From contig WWBZ02000073.1 in assembly GCA_011503125.2 (NCBI GenBank), positions 3,472,001 through 3,536,000 on the forward strand: a stretch of 64,000 bases of DNA, written 5' to 3'. Position numbers and translations under genes: made by a program. Positions within the stretch are counted from its first letter, which is position 1. Every line of letters starts with the position of its first letter. Shown piece after piece: positions 1 to 10,507 of the stretch. The stretch is from Botryosphaeria dothidea (taxonomy: Eukaryota > Ascomycota > Dothideomycetes > Botryosphaeriales > Botryosphaeriaceae). The notes below the pieces were generated by a model. The model did no database searches and was not told where the DNA came from. It was given only the letters and a program-made list of their open reading frames with translations.

Positions 1-169
1 TGCGGCATGCAATAGTAACACCATGCAATCTAGAGCTCTATCGGAAGCTGCAGGTGCCGACTGTTCTTCCTTATTAGCTGCAGGCCGGTCTCGCAGCCTG
101 GATTCACGCGCAATACCTGCTCGAACTTTTAGCAACCGCACAAAACTGGAGCAGGACAATCACAAAACC

Positions 170-675
170 ATGGATTCCAAAAGCCGTCGCTCTTCCAAGA
201 GGGAGACACAAACGCCTATGTCCATTTCTCGGTGTCCTACGGAACCATGTTCACATCAGAACAAGTCGACGGAGATGATGAGCCTGTCTGAGAGAAAACC
301 GGAGTTGGAGGTGCAAGAGGCGCAGGAGGATTATCCCAAGGGAGTCAAATTGACTCCCATCACGATTGCATTGTGTCTAGCTGTCTTTTGCATGGCTCTT
401 GTAGGAAGGCTGTCCATTCGACTCTCTCATCTTGTCCTTGGCGTACGCTAACCCGGAACCCGTGCAGGACAACACAAGAATCAATTCCAAAGTGGGTCTC
501 ACCCTTGTCGCTATCGGAAACCTGCTGAGTATTTCTGCGCAGAATTACGGATCGCTTCAAAACACTTGAAGATATTGGTTGGTACGGCTCGGCATACCTT
601 CTCACGACTTGCGCCTTCTAACTTATCTACGGCAAACTCTACACTTTCTTCTCGACCAAGTGGATGGTGTGAGGG
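170..675 (+). pseudogene. Relic of the N-terminal part of a DHA2-type MFS drug transporter
   Basis: The reading frame from the ATG at 170 gives a polar N-terminus, then a first membrane segment (LAVFCMAL). A likely intron (GT near 391, CAG near 450) rejoins it to DNT, so the family motif 'LDNT' is formed across the splice. Downstream, in another frame, the typical helix-2 region is readable ([17 protein letters not shown], then a stop, then LIYGKLYTFFSTKW). The stop TAA sits where the family has CAA, a C-to-T change at CpA. No further transporter helices follow, so only about the first 90 residues remain. Nonfunctional; the family assignment rests on these motifs. Confidence 0.7.
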
Positions 676-832
676 TTGAGTGTGTGGATCTCCCTGTCAT
701 AAAGATCCAAATGGTATGGGATTGCATTCTGTGTATCTTCTTACACAGGCCCACGAAGAGGCTGGGCCGTAAGTTGGTAGATGCTATGAAATGAGCAGCG
801 GAAGGACACACTTAGCAAAGTCGACAAGTCCG

Positions 833-1192
833 TTAAGAGCTGCTGGCAAAAGGTGTCTCTTTAAGGAACAAGGGAGGCCCGGTTGCAAAGTTGGGGACAT
901 CGGCAAAGATCTTCTTGCCGTCCTCACAGCTGTGTAGAGAGTTGAAATCTTCCTCGCTGGTCCACTCGACACGAGAAAGGACCATGAATTGGGCGTCCTC
1001 CGGAAGAGTGGTAACCTCCCATTTGAGCAATTTGCCGGGGAAGTATTGTTCGATCATGGGCAGGTGGACGTTGGTGTAGTGGTCCATGTCGAAGATGGAT
1101 CCCTTGGGGAAAAGTATCTAGACACCCTGGTGTGAATAAAGGGATCAGGGGTTTCATGAGTGGAGAGAACGAACAGTGTACTTGGCAGTCAT
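833..1192 (-). CDS. EthD-domain small protein
   Basis: Two exons: 1192-1175 (only six codons, MTAKYT) and 1117-833, joined across a 57-bp intron (1118-1174, GT...CTAG). The result is 100 residues, the usual length of a stand-alone EthD ferredoxin-like (dimeric alpha-beta barrel) protein. After the splice the protein reads FPKGSIFDMDHYTNVHLPM, the typical EthD start with the HY...H.P signature, and later shows W, VEW and FxD elements. Such proteins occur in aromatic-compound degradation and in polyketide clusters, where relatives act in cyclisation or decarboxylation; no substrate can be inferred here. The first exon is very short, so the start depends on the proposed splice. Confidence 0.75.
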
Positions 1193-2539
1193 TTTAAGCA
1201 TGTAGGCGATCGCTTTCGACTGATGGAGAGAGGAGATGGTGGTGTCGACTCACAGACTCTGCTTGGCTGGAGCTGCTGCTTTTATGTTCCAGCTGGTCGG
1301 AGGTGAGTTTGCAGTACAGCGCCAGGCCGAAGATATTCCTCGGCCGGCCGACAGCTGCTTGGCTACATCTGCCCGACTGTTCGGCATTCACGAGTGATTT
1401 TGAGAGTCGGCGAGTAATAGATTGGTGCGGCAGTCATGTCCTAAGCCCGCGTATGCCCGGCCTTCGTTTCACACGGGCGCGCAGGAACGAGACGGTGATC
1501 GTCGTGATCGGAGACAACGAGAGTTTAAAGCCATACGCCCATACACAATCAATGAATCGCACAGAGAGACATTGCAGATGAGGCTCAGGGTCAGAGCGTA
1601 GACATCTTGCATGGAGTGGTACATCACGCGCTGGACTCGCTCGAATGCAATGCGCGAGGCCTACCCGACGATGAGAGAAAATCTCGACCAAGAACGAGGC
1701 TGCTCAGGGAAGTTATGGATAAAATCCACCAGTCGACCGTCTTTAGGCGATTTGGGTACCGCTGTCGAGGTTGAATGCGCAGCGTGGAAGGGTAGAGGCG
1801 GAGGCGAGGGACAGAAGGCGCAGGCCACCAGATCAAGGCCACCACGTGACCGCGTCGCGTCCGCCAAGCCCCAGCCCCGTCGGTCTCGGGCGCGCCCTCT
1901 CCACCTGCGCCCGCTCCACCTCCACCACGCCCTCGCCCGCCTCCGGCCCCATGCCATCTGCATCGTCACCATCCATCGGTCGCTTGCGTTCTCTACGAAT
2001 TTAGGTGAGTCGCCCCTCGCCATCCGTTTCGCTGCGCTCGCACCCGGCTCTGCTGACGCTCCACGGCCCGTTCCTTCATCGCCATTCTACACATCACACC
2101 CACCTCGACCAGACCTCCATCTAGCCCAGCACCTCGCTGCGTTGCCGAGCCCATCCGCTGTGGATTTCTGCCACCCAGAGTTGTTGGATGCCCACAGGCA
2201 GGCCATCTTTCGCCAGTCCTACCCGCCAAACGTCCGCGCACTCCGCGGCTCCCTTTGGTCGAAGGGCTGGGGTCTGCAGGGACTTCGGTCTCCGGCTGTG
2301 CGCTCTCGCTCTGCGCGACACTTCCCCGGCCGGATGGGGGTGGAGAGTCTGTGGCGACGGAGGGAAGAGTCAAGGCTGCTCTCTGCTGAAACACTGCGAA
2401 AGCCTGGGCGGGTGGGCTTCGCGCTTCGCCGTAAAACGCGAGCGCGGGATTTTTTTTTTTTTTCTTGACTGTGCATCTTATGTGTGTCTCCGTGTCCCAG
2501 CGCTGATCTGTTGGTGCGTCGCCATAGGTAGTAAATGCC
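1193..2539. other. Intergenic region without a supported gene
   Basis: This divergent intergenic region becomes GC-rich from about 1750 to 2400 and ends with a T run at about 2451-2464 just before the next gene. Several open frames exist on both strands but none shows a recognisable domain. They are low-complexity, rich in Arg/Pro/Ser, as expected from chance frames in GC-rich DNA. It most likely holds the promoter and 5' leader of the gene at 2540. Confidence 0.5.
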
Positions 2540-3875
2540 ATGACTGCTCCCCCGAAACACAAATTCCATCTCTCGAACGTGCCCGTGGTTGCTGAATGGG
2601 AAGATCGGAATGGTGAGGCGCGCTATTTGGGCCACGGCTCTACCCTGACTCTGGACGTCCGCCTTGATGTTTCCAGTCAGACCGCTACCTTCAAGCTATG
2701 CTCCATAGCCAGCCTCAAGTCCTCGGAGAAGAGAGTGCCTTTGTACCTCTTCATCCAACCAGAGCGCATAACTTCTCTTGTGGAAGACGATGGGCTCGTT
2801 CAACAACCGGTCAAGGATGGCTTGATCCAGACCAGGAAGTGCGCCACGCCAGCGGATATCCTGCGTCTCCGCTTCTCGCTCACCCAGGGCGCTCTGCTGA
2901 GCCATGGTCCTCCTGGTGCCGGCAGTCCTCCGCAACCCAGGACGAGTCCGTCAGCCCGAATTCTCGACGCTCTGCGATCCCTTTGTCAAGCCACAGCCCT
3001 CACCGTGTCTCTTCCTCGCAACAATGTACCGCCCGCTTTCGTTGACGCCCTCTGCGCAAACGCGAAAGACGGAAGGCTGAAACTCGTCCCGGGCGAAGTT
3101 GAGAGCCTGTACAGCGGCCAAGGTGGCAGGCCTCTGGAATGGGTGGACGATGGCGACATGGACCCTCTCGGTCGCGGCGAATCTCCGCCTTCCTACGACG
3201 AGCTGGGCCCGCCTCCCCCGCCGCCATCCTCCCGGAAGAGACTACAAAGTGCGCGTAAGTGCTTGCTCTTGTTCATCACGACTATCTGCATTATTGACGC
3301 AACACATAGGCTCCTCTCCCCAGCGCGACGAGCCTCCGAGGAAGAAGGCCGAGAAATCCACTACGGCACCATCGTCAGCGTTAGTTGAGACAACGGCGCG
3401 CTCGCGATCCGTCGAAGATCGAGGGCGCGGCTGGAATAAGGGCGTTGGTGAGCGCATTGCGGTCCTGGCTGACCAGCTGGAGGTCCTCAAGAGAGCCGTT
3501 GGTGCTGCGAACGCGGAGCCGCCCGCCCCGAGCGAGGACATCTCCGCGAGGCTAGCCAAGCTCGAGGACGAAATGGCTTCGCTGCGGGCTGAGGTCGCGG
3601 TCGCCAATTCTCGGTTGCTCGAGATTGCGGAGCAGCTGAGCGATGAGACTCTCGCCAACCTAAGGTATGAGATCATGGCGGATGTGGAGACGAGGCTAGC
3701 GGAGACGAAGGACGATGTGATTGAGGAAACGGAAGATAAGATTGAGGAGCGCTTCTTGACGGTGAAGGAAGACCTGAGAGAGGCGGTCGAGGAGGAGGTC
3801 GAGAACGCGGAAGAAAGGATAAAAGAGCAGCTGAGCAGCGGCATGACGGCAGTATACTTTGAATTTCCTAGATAG
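2540..3875 (+). CDS. Fungal protein of unknown function with PPxY motif and C-terminal coiled coil
   Basis: Two exons, 2540-3254 and 3310-3875, joined by a 55-bp intron (GTAAGT...ATAG), give 426 residues. Not recognised as a named family. Residues 1-90 look like a compact beta-rich domain. Residues about 205-235 are proline-rich and include PPSYDEL (residues 216-222), a PPxY motif that WW domains such as those of Nedd4/Rsp5 ligases can bind. From residue about 288 to the end the protein is a long Glu/Arg/Leu heptad region (for example LADQLEVL, LAKLEDEMASLRAEV), so a dimeric coiled coil is likely. No signal peptide or membrane segment is seen. The ATG at 2540 is the first in-frame start; another ATG five bases upstream is out of frame. 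The last residues could differ if a further intron lies near 3855. Confidence 0.7.
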
Positions 3876-4298
3876 TAGCAGGATATCGATACCAATTCCG
3901 CATGAGTCAAGTTGACATCCCCGAGCCAACTCTCTCGTCGAAGATGAACCAGCCACCAGATTGCGGAAAGGCCATTGCAGCATCTGAACCTCATGCTCGC
4001 AAGAGTCGGTGTTTCAATTTGGAGATGCTCGTTTTCCCTCTGCAGCTAATTCCGGCCCCCACGAATTAGATCGCAAAGGGCGTTGTCCTTGGCCTGATCC
4101 GGGTGCCAAGTAGCTGCCACAGCGCCACAAGAAGTACAGGGCCCACTTTGGGCGTCCATGTGCTCTTGCTCAAGACAGCCTCGTGCTCTAATTATAAGCT
4201 GCTTGGCTTCAGCCTGCTCGACAGTTTCCCTCTCCACCCTTTCGTCAAGTAGCACGTCAGGAAACATGTAAAGGTCGGATCTGAGGACAGGCATCAAC

Positions 4299-7200
4299 AT
4301 GAGTTACAATCACCCTTATCAGAGCTACCAACCCTCTGCCTTCCCGTCGCCGCCTCCTCCTCCTCCTCCTCCTCCTCCTCCGCGGCAATCTTCAGGGTTC
4401 TCCTACGCCTCAGCGCAAACACCGACTCTCCCGCCACGGCCGTCTCCAACTCCGGGGTCTCCGAATGTGCAGGACCTCACTGCTGGCTTCACGCGCCTCA
4501 GTACCCATGGCCAGCCATCAACGTCGCAGCCGTACGTGCCGCATGCCGAGTACTACCAGGCCACATCTCCATACACATGGCCAACCGATCACGGGGCTTC
4601 GATGAGCGCCGCATCTCAAGCAAAATACGAAACACCGCCTCCGCTTCCACCGCGCCCAAGCTCACAGTCTCCGTGGCAAGGCTCATGGCAAGCGCCCCAT
4701 TCTCCTCCACCTCCGTCATACACCCCGCAGCAAACCTGGCAGCAGCCGCCTCAGAGCCCTTGGACAGCACCATCGAACCAACCAAGCCCACAAACACCGT
4801 CTCCTCAATGGCAACAGACTGGGACGTACAATCGCCCACCTTCCCCGCCACCGGCCGAGTTGCATTCGTCGTACCAATCGACGTGCCAATGCGCCTGGGG
4901 CCAACAATGTTATGTGCATCCGAAACAACCAGCCGATTCTAGTCCACAGGGAACATTGACCGCGACTCCCGTGCAAAGTCCCTACCAACAAGACTCTTAC
5001 AAGAAGCCCTCTTACCAGCAGACATATTATCCACCCCCACAGAGTAATGTACCTGAACTGGCCTCCGAATCGCCATCATACGCCCAAAGAATACCGCAGC
5101 CCATCAGCTCTCCGCAATCAGGCCAGCCTGAGTCAAGTCAACCTCCAGCCACGCATCAACCGCAACCTTCGCAATTTGTATTTGAGATGGAAGGCTCAAC
5201 GCCTGGGATGCCTGAGCAGAAGCACCTGTCCGAGGAAAGGAAGAAGGTGGAGCCGACCAGGGGGCCTGTGCCAGAGAAATTGCAGAGAACCTTCACGGAT
5301 ACGCTGCGTCAAGCAGGGCCCTACTTTTACACTCCGCCCGTTCAGGCAGCGGTCCAAGAAGAAACGTCCTCAGAAAAAGAACCGAGTGGAGTCAATGCTG
5401 AGCCCACAGAAACATCGCCAAACGCCACCCCGGATCTTGGCGTCCGACCGGAATCAGAAGCAAGGCCACCCCCACACGCCAATGCCTCCCGGCGTCAGGA
5501 TTCAACCTCCCATGGCGGGGAAGAAACCCCCTTAGCCGGCGCCGCTCCACGCTGTTACTACCTGAAAATACCAAATCCACCGGCGAACATTCCAACCGAG
5601 CAGCCTGGTGGCTATTTCGTTCCCTACAAATGCGAGTACCCCGAAGTCAACACCTACGCCGATGTCTTCTGGTTCAACCATATCGATGTACCGGACTTCT
5701 GCACCTGCGGGTTTTGCTTTGAGACCCGCATCAGGCAAACAGCATTCGCTTCCTCATTCACGGGACGAATGGAGTCAAAGAATTTGAAATTAAGATGCTC
5801 ATTTGGAGCTCCAAGGATGGCAGACGCACTCTGGCCACAAGCTTTGCAGACAGGGGATCTCGAACGAGTGAAAGGCTACATGGAAAGACGGGTGCAAATT
5901 ACGAACTGCCATGGAGTGGGTGGAGTTTTGGGCAAAGATGCGTCGGGCGTACGGTGGTTCGCGATGAGAGGCAACGAGATCCCGGGTTTCATCAGCTGCG
6001 AAGCCTGCCTTGAGGAGAAAGTCATCGGCACCAGCTTCCAGGACAGATTTGTGCCGTATTCGCAGCCTCAAGGTCCGGATCAGAAGTGGGCTTGCGATTT
6101 GGCCATTGAGTACCTGCGGCACGGCCTTTCCCACGCTTTGGAGGCATCGGACTGGAATGCCTTTGTTTCGATGGCATCTCACCGCGTCTCCATTCCTGCG
6201 TGTGAAGGGACAAAAGGTGTCCTAGCAGGTTCTAGAAAATGGTATAAGCCGGCCAATAACATCCCAGGGGTGGTCATCTGCGAGACTTGCTATGTCGACC
6301 AGTTCGGCTTCACACCATTCGAACGGAACTTCGTCGAGAACCCGGTCCAGAAAGAAATGGCCAGTAACCAGTGGTCCTGCGACATCGCACCCATATCCGT
6401 CAAGAACGCCATCGAAGCCGCAAAGATGAATAATGACTTCACACCAATCCAAACAACGCTTTCAAGCCTGGCGAGCAACCCGATCTGCTCCGCAGGCGCA
6501 ATCGCCAGCAAGACATGGTACAATCTCGCCAACAACGCCACCAATTTCGACGCCTGCGAAACCTGCTACACTGGCCTCTTCGCCTGCCTCGGCCTCTCCC
6601 ACCTCTTCCGGGCCGCCACCACGCCTCAAGCCACAACCCGCATCTGTGACCTATCCCTCCATAGTCCTCGCTTCAAGGAGTATGCGTTTCTTTACCTCGC
6701 CGTAATCAACACTCCCACCGGTGAATCGGCCTTCCTTTCTCACGTCTCGCGCTTTGCCAACATCCCTTCGTGCTCTCGCCGCGACCCGGCCCGGAACCGG
6801 CGATGGCGCCTGCTCAACGGCCTGGCGGCAGACCTCGTCGTGTGTGAAGAGTGCCACGCCGACTTCACCGAGCCCACCTCCCTCGCCCACCTTCTCACGC
6901 CGTGGCCCCCATCACCCACCGACAGCGACCCCATCCCCCGCGTGTGCGACATGTACAGCCCCAACATGCGCGCGCGCTGGTCGCAGCTCTGCGCCGCCAC
7001 CGCCCACGACCCATCCTCTTCCGCCCCTCTCGACGCCTTCGTCGCCTTCTCCCAGCACCGCCACCGCGTCTACGAGGAGACGATGCCGCAGTGCCGCGAG
7101 TTACTCCAGGTCGCCAAGATGCGCAGTCAGCAGCACGAGGTCGCCGGCGCCATGAGCTCCCACTACCATTCCATGGCCCTCATGACCGGCGGGTACGGAT

Positions 7201-7337
7201 GGGGCGGCGGGCATGGTGGGTTGTATGGCGGCCAGGCCGCAGCGGCAGGCGCGCAGGGTGTCCAGCTTATGATGGAGATGCAGGCGGATGTGCGAAAGGT
7301 TGCCGTATTAGAGGGGCGGTGGGAGGCGGTGGAGTAA
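4299..7337 (+). CDS. Large proline-rich protein with five cysteine-containing repeats
   Basis: A single uninterrupted frame of 1012 residues. Residues 1 to about 400 are low-complexity, Pro/Gln/Ser/Tyr-rich, with a run of prolines (about 19-28) encoded by a CCT microsatellite. Residues 440-910 hold five copies of a module of about 95 residues. Each has W(F/Y/R)...N.IP....C-E-x-C followed by F...F and then a W-x-C-D or R-x-C-D step. The first Cys of the CxxC-type pairs lies at about residues 468/470, 567, 661, 753 and 849. Paired cysteines spaced this way suggest metal binding or disulphides. The C-terminus is Gly/Ala/Met-rich. I do not recognise a named family. No membrane segment or signal peptide is evident. 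Confidence 0.8.
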   Translation: MSYNHPYQSYQPSAFPSPPPPPPPPPPPRQSSGFSYASAQTPTLPPRPSPTPGSPNVQDLTAGFTRLSTHGQPSTSQPYVPHAEYYQATSPYTWPTDHGASMSAASQAKYETPPPLPPRPSSQSPWQGSWQAPHSPPPPSYTPQQTWQQPPQSPWTAPSNQPSPQTPSPQWQQTGTYNRPPSPPPAELHSSYQSTCQCAWGQQCYVHPKQPADSSPQGTLTATPVQSPYQQDSYKKPSYQQTYYPPPQSNVPELASESPSYAQRIPQPISSPQSGQPESSQPPATHQPQPSQFVFEMEGSTPGMPEQKHLSEERKKVEPTRGPVPEKLQRTFTDTLRQAGPYFYTPPVQAAVQEETSSEKEPSGVNAEPTETSPNATPDLGVRPESEARPPPHANASRRQDSTSHGGEETPLAGAAPRCYYLKIPNPPANIPTEQPGGYFVPYKCEYPEVNTYADVFWFNHIDVPDFCTCGFCFETRIRQTAFASSFTGRMESKNLKLRCSFGAPRMADALWPQALQTGDLERVKGYMERRVQITNCHGVGGVLGKDASGVRWFAMRGNEIPGFISCEACLEEKVIGTSFQDRFVPYSQPQGPDQKWACDLAIEYLRHGLSHALEASDWNAFVSMASHRVSIPACEGTKGVLAGSRKWYKPANNIPGVVICETCYVDQFGFTPFERNFVENPVQKEMASNQWSCDIAPISVKNAIEAAKMNNDFTPIQTTLSSLASNPICSAGAIASKTWYNLANNATNFDACETCYTGLFACLGLSHLFRAATTPQATTRICDLSLHSPRFKEYAFLYLAVINTPTGESAFLSHVSRFANIPSCSRRDPARNRRWRLLNGLAADLVVCEECHADFTEPTSLAHLLTPWPPSPTDSDPIPRVCDMYSPNMRARWSQLCAATAHDPSSSAPLDAFVAFSQHRHRVYEETMPQCRELLQVAKMRSQQHEVAGAMSSHYHSMALMTGGYGWGGGHGGLYGGQAAAAGAQGVQLMMEMQADVRKVAVLEGRWEAVE
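4353..4381 (+). repeat. (CCT)n microsatellite inside the proline-rich coding region
   Basis: About ten consecutive CCT units encode the polyproline run near residue 19-28 of the 4299-7337 protein. Length is likely to vary between strains. Confidence 0.85.
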
Positions 7338-8151
7338 GGAACAGGGACATCAGGCATACACCAGAGCCGGTGCTTTGGTAGCCCACGGCAAAGACTTTGT
7401 GAACTACGGTAGTAATGCGTATGATATTGATACCAGAGTATTATACTACCACATAGAGTTGAATTACTCATTGCTGAAAAAAATGAAGCACAACTACATT
7501 CGGACGAGTAATGAAAGAACATGCTCTACTTATATACTTCATCCATGTTCTAGTAACAAGTGGAGTGTACGAACAGGGGGACACGCCATCCAGGACTTCC
7601 GCACGCGGAACACACCCGACGGATGCTTATCGAAGGATCCACTCACACCAAGTCTGACAACGCCTCAGTCATCCAATTGCTAGGCATACAAATGGGGTTT
7701 TCCATTGAATAACTCAAGCAAATATGCTGTAGAAGGTCAACAGCATTCCTTTTGGCTATAGACCTCTCCTGAGCTGTAAGTAAGGATCCTAATCCTTGTG
7801 CCGAGGGTGTTCTTAGGCAGGATCTTGTTCAGTAATCCATGGATCGATTAACCATGAAAGCGGCCCTACTAATTCAATAAAGGTTTAGCTGCACTTCCCC
7901 TTCTTTTTGTAAGGGAGCGCACCATGCCGTATAAAGTGGTCCTTAAATGCACAATTATCACGTCAAACGCTGCCAAGCTATTGCCGCTTTACAATTACTC
8001 AACATACACTACCGTGGATTGTAAGGGATGGCGGCACAGATGGATTTAACAGCCAAAGGCCGAGTTTGATTAGTGGGCAATCAATCTACTATAAAGGCTA
8101 CTATTTGGCTTGCATCATACTTCCACGATTAACCTTCGAGGCTCTGCTGCC
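7338..8151. other. Intergenic region and promoter of the DHA1 transporter
   Basis: No supported gene. AT-richer than the flanking genes. A TATA-like element (ACTATAAAGG) lies about 60 bp before the start of the transporter at 8152. Confidence 0.5.
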
Positions 8152-9999
8152 ATGGATCCGATTGGGGAAATCTATCCGATCGCACGGTCCTTGAATGGAC
8201 GTTTCAGCACCGACAACCAGGGACCGTCGAAGTCTGTGACTGAAAGCAGCAGCAGTGCCGGAAAAATCTCCATGGATCACTCCGATGTCGAAAAAGCAAA
8301 TGTACACAGTCCAGGAGCAACAACCGAACAGACTCCGAGTCAACTGGACTGGGATGGATCTGATGATCCAGATAACCCGCACAACTGGAGCCATAGTAAG
8401 CGTGGCTGTGTCACCATTGTTGTTGGCTTGGTTGGATTTGCGGTGTAAGTATGCAATATGCTGAGCTTGCGCATGAGTAGCTGACCAAATGCAAGAACCT
8501 TGGGGTCTTCGGTATATACCCCTGCTGTCACCGAAGTGATTGAGAGGTTCAACATTTCAAACACCGTCGCGCTTCTCGGTCTTTCACTGTATACCGTAGG
8601 ACTGGGATTCGGTCCGGTACTTGCAGCGCCCGCGAGCGAAATCTTCGGAAGAAATGTGGTTTACAGATCATCAATCCCAGTGTCCGCATTATTCACGCTT
8701 GGAGCTGGGTTTTCAAACAAATTTGCGTCTTTCCTCGTATGTCGCTTTTCTGCTGGCTTCTTTGCCGGGCCAGTCCTTGCTGTCGGAGCCGGTATGAATG
8801 CGGACATGTACCCGGAGCGTTACAACACCATCGGCGTCACCTCGTTTGTGATCTGGCCCTTTGCAGGACCATCTCTCGGGTGAGTTCAAACACGCCTCAC
8901 GCGCCTCTGCTCTGCTAACGCGAATTCAAGCCCGTTCATTGGTGGCTTCATTGCACAGTACAAAGGCTGGCGTTGGACACAGTGGGTTATACTTTTTGCA
9001 AGCGCAGGAGTGTATCTGCTGCTACTCTTTATCCCCGAAACCTACAAGAAGGCGGTTCTTGCGAAACGGGCCAAGCGCCGTGGTTTTCCTGCTACAATAA
9101 GAGCTGGCCCTCAGGGGGCTGCGGCGATCAAGTTTCTGCTGACCGTCACCTTGTTTCGACCTGTTCACATGTTGTTCACTGAACCAATCGTGACTTGTAT
9201 CAGCATCTACGTAGCCTTTGTATTTTCAGTGCTTTTCTCATTTTTCGCAGCTTTCCCGATTGTATTTGGGCGGGTGTATGGGTGAGTTCTGAGCAGCACG
9301 GTTCAAGCCAAAGATTGGAATGCTAATGGCCACGATAGATTCGACACTGCACAGACTGGCTTGACATTTCTTGCCGTCGGTCTCGGGGTCGTTCTTGCAG
9401 GAGTCACAGCCGTCATCTGCGATCTCCACTTCTACCAGCCTGTATACCGAGAAGCCTTGGCTTCGGGCAAGACGGTCACGGCACCCGAGAACAGGCTGTA
9501 TGTATCCATGATGGGATGCTTTGGTGTACCTATTGGTATACTCTGGCTGGCTTGGTCGGCTCGGGAAAGTGTCCATTGGGCGAGCTGTGTGGTCGCGGCG
9601 GTCCCGTTTGCTTGGGGGAACCTGAGTGTTTTCGTCCGTACAACCAGCCTGACTTTCTCAAAATTGCGCTGATACACAAAACAGATCGGAACGTCCCAGT
9701 ATCTCGTGCATACTTACGGGCCCTTGACGGGTGCCAGTGCAATGGCTGCGAATGGCCTGGCGCGGTATACCATTGCGGCAGCCTTTCCTTTATTTACGAT
9801 ACAGAGTCAGTATAACCATGGAACATGTAAGGAACACACCTGCTGACCACCGATCTAAGTGTACGATAAACTCGGAATTCATTGGGCGACGAGTTTGTTG
9901 GGTTTCATATCGGTCGCCATGCTACCCATTCCCTGGATCTTATTCAAGTGGGGCCCAAAAATTCGAGCAAGGAGCAAGTATGACACAGTTGATGCATGA
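8152..9999 (+). CDS. DHA1-family MFS multidrug/metabolite transporter
   Basis: Six exons (8152-8444, 8496-8879, 8931-9281, 9339-9633, 9685-9805, 9860-9999) with five introns of 51-57 bp give an uninterrupted 527-residue protein. The first ATG in frame is at 8152. The cytosolic N-terminus ends in DDPDNPHNWSHSKR, the signature of the fungal TPO/FLR-like DHA1 group. Twelve membrane segments follow, with motif-A-like sequence APASEIFGRNVV and the C-terminal GPLTGASAMAANGLARY. A proton-driven exporter of drugs or metabolites at the plasma membrane is the family role. It lies 509 bp upstream of a P450 on the same strand, so it may export that pathway's product. The fourth intron has a weak donor (GTCCGT), but splicing there is needed to keep the frame and the family sequence. 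Confidence 0.88.
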
Positions 10000-10507
10000 A
10001 TGATTTGAACAGGAAGATTTGGTATTCGTCATAGAAATAAGGATACCCAGGAAAAGAAGCCGGCACCGTGAACAAGTGTTGACTCGTTTGTTGTATGCAA
10101 AACCAAGTCCTGCACTGGTGGTGAGTTACCTCCGCTGTTGTAGGCTTATTTTACTCCAGGAAAACAACGCGTATTCCACTCAATGTGATTCGCTGAGTGT
10201 ATGTCGGGACGTTGTAAATTTACGAAATTCGTGTTTTTACTTCGGTAATTCCAAACATGCTTCCTGCGAAAGATGGATTGTAAAAGTCTAATTGCGAGCA
10301 ACGAATCATCTTCCAACCTATACAAACCGAAAATGTCCGAACCTTTTCCGGTGGGGTATTGCGGCCCGGCTCTATCGCCAGAGTCCTGTTCTTCCTCATC
10401 CTTAAGAACCTCTGCAGACATTGGTCTGCGCAAGAAACATCATTGCTCAAGTCCGAATCAATTGCGTTCACCCTCTTCTCTTGCAATCACCTATTTTCCC
10501 AAGAGTC

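Noticed and set aside
1611..2562. Overlapping open frames on both strands (up to 285 codons)
   Set aside because: GC-rich DNA with Arg/Pro/Ser-rich translations in several frames, no domain and no splice pattern. Treated as promoter and leader.
3242..3994. Minus-strand open frame of 250 codons
   Set aside because: Ser/Ala-rich shadow of the coiled-coil exon at 3310-3875.
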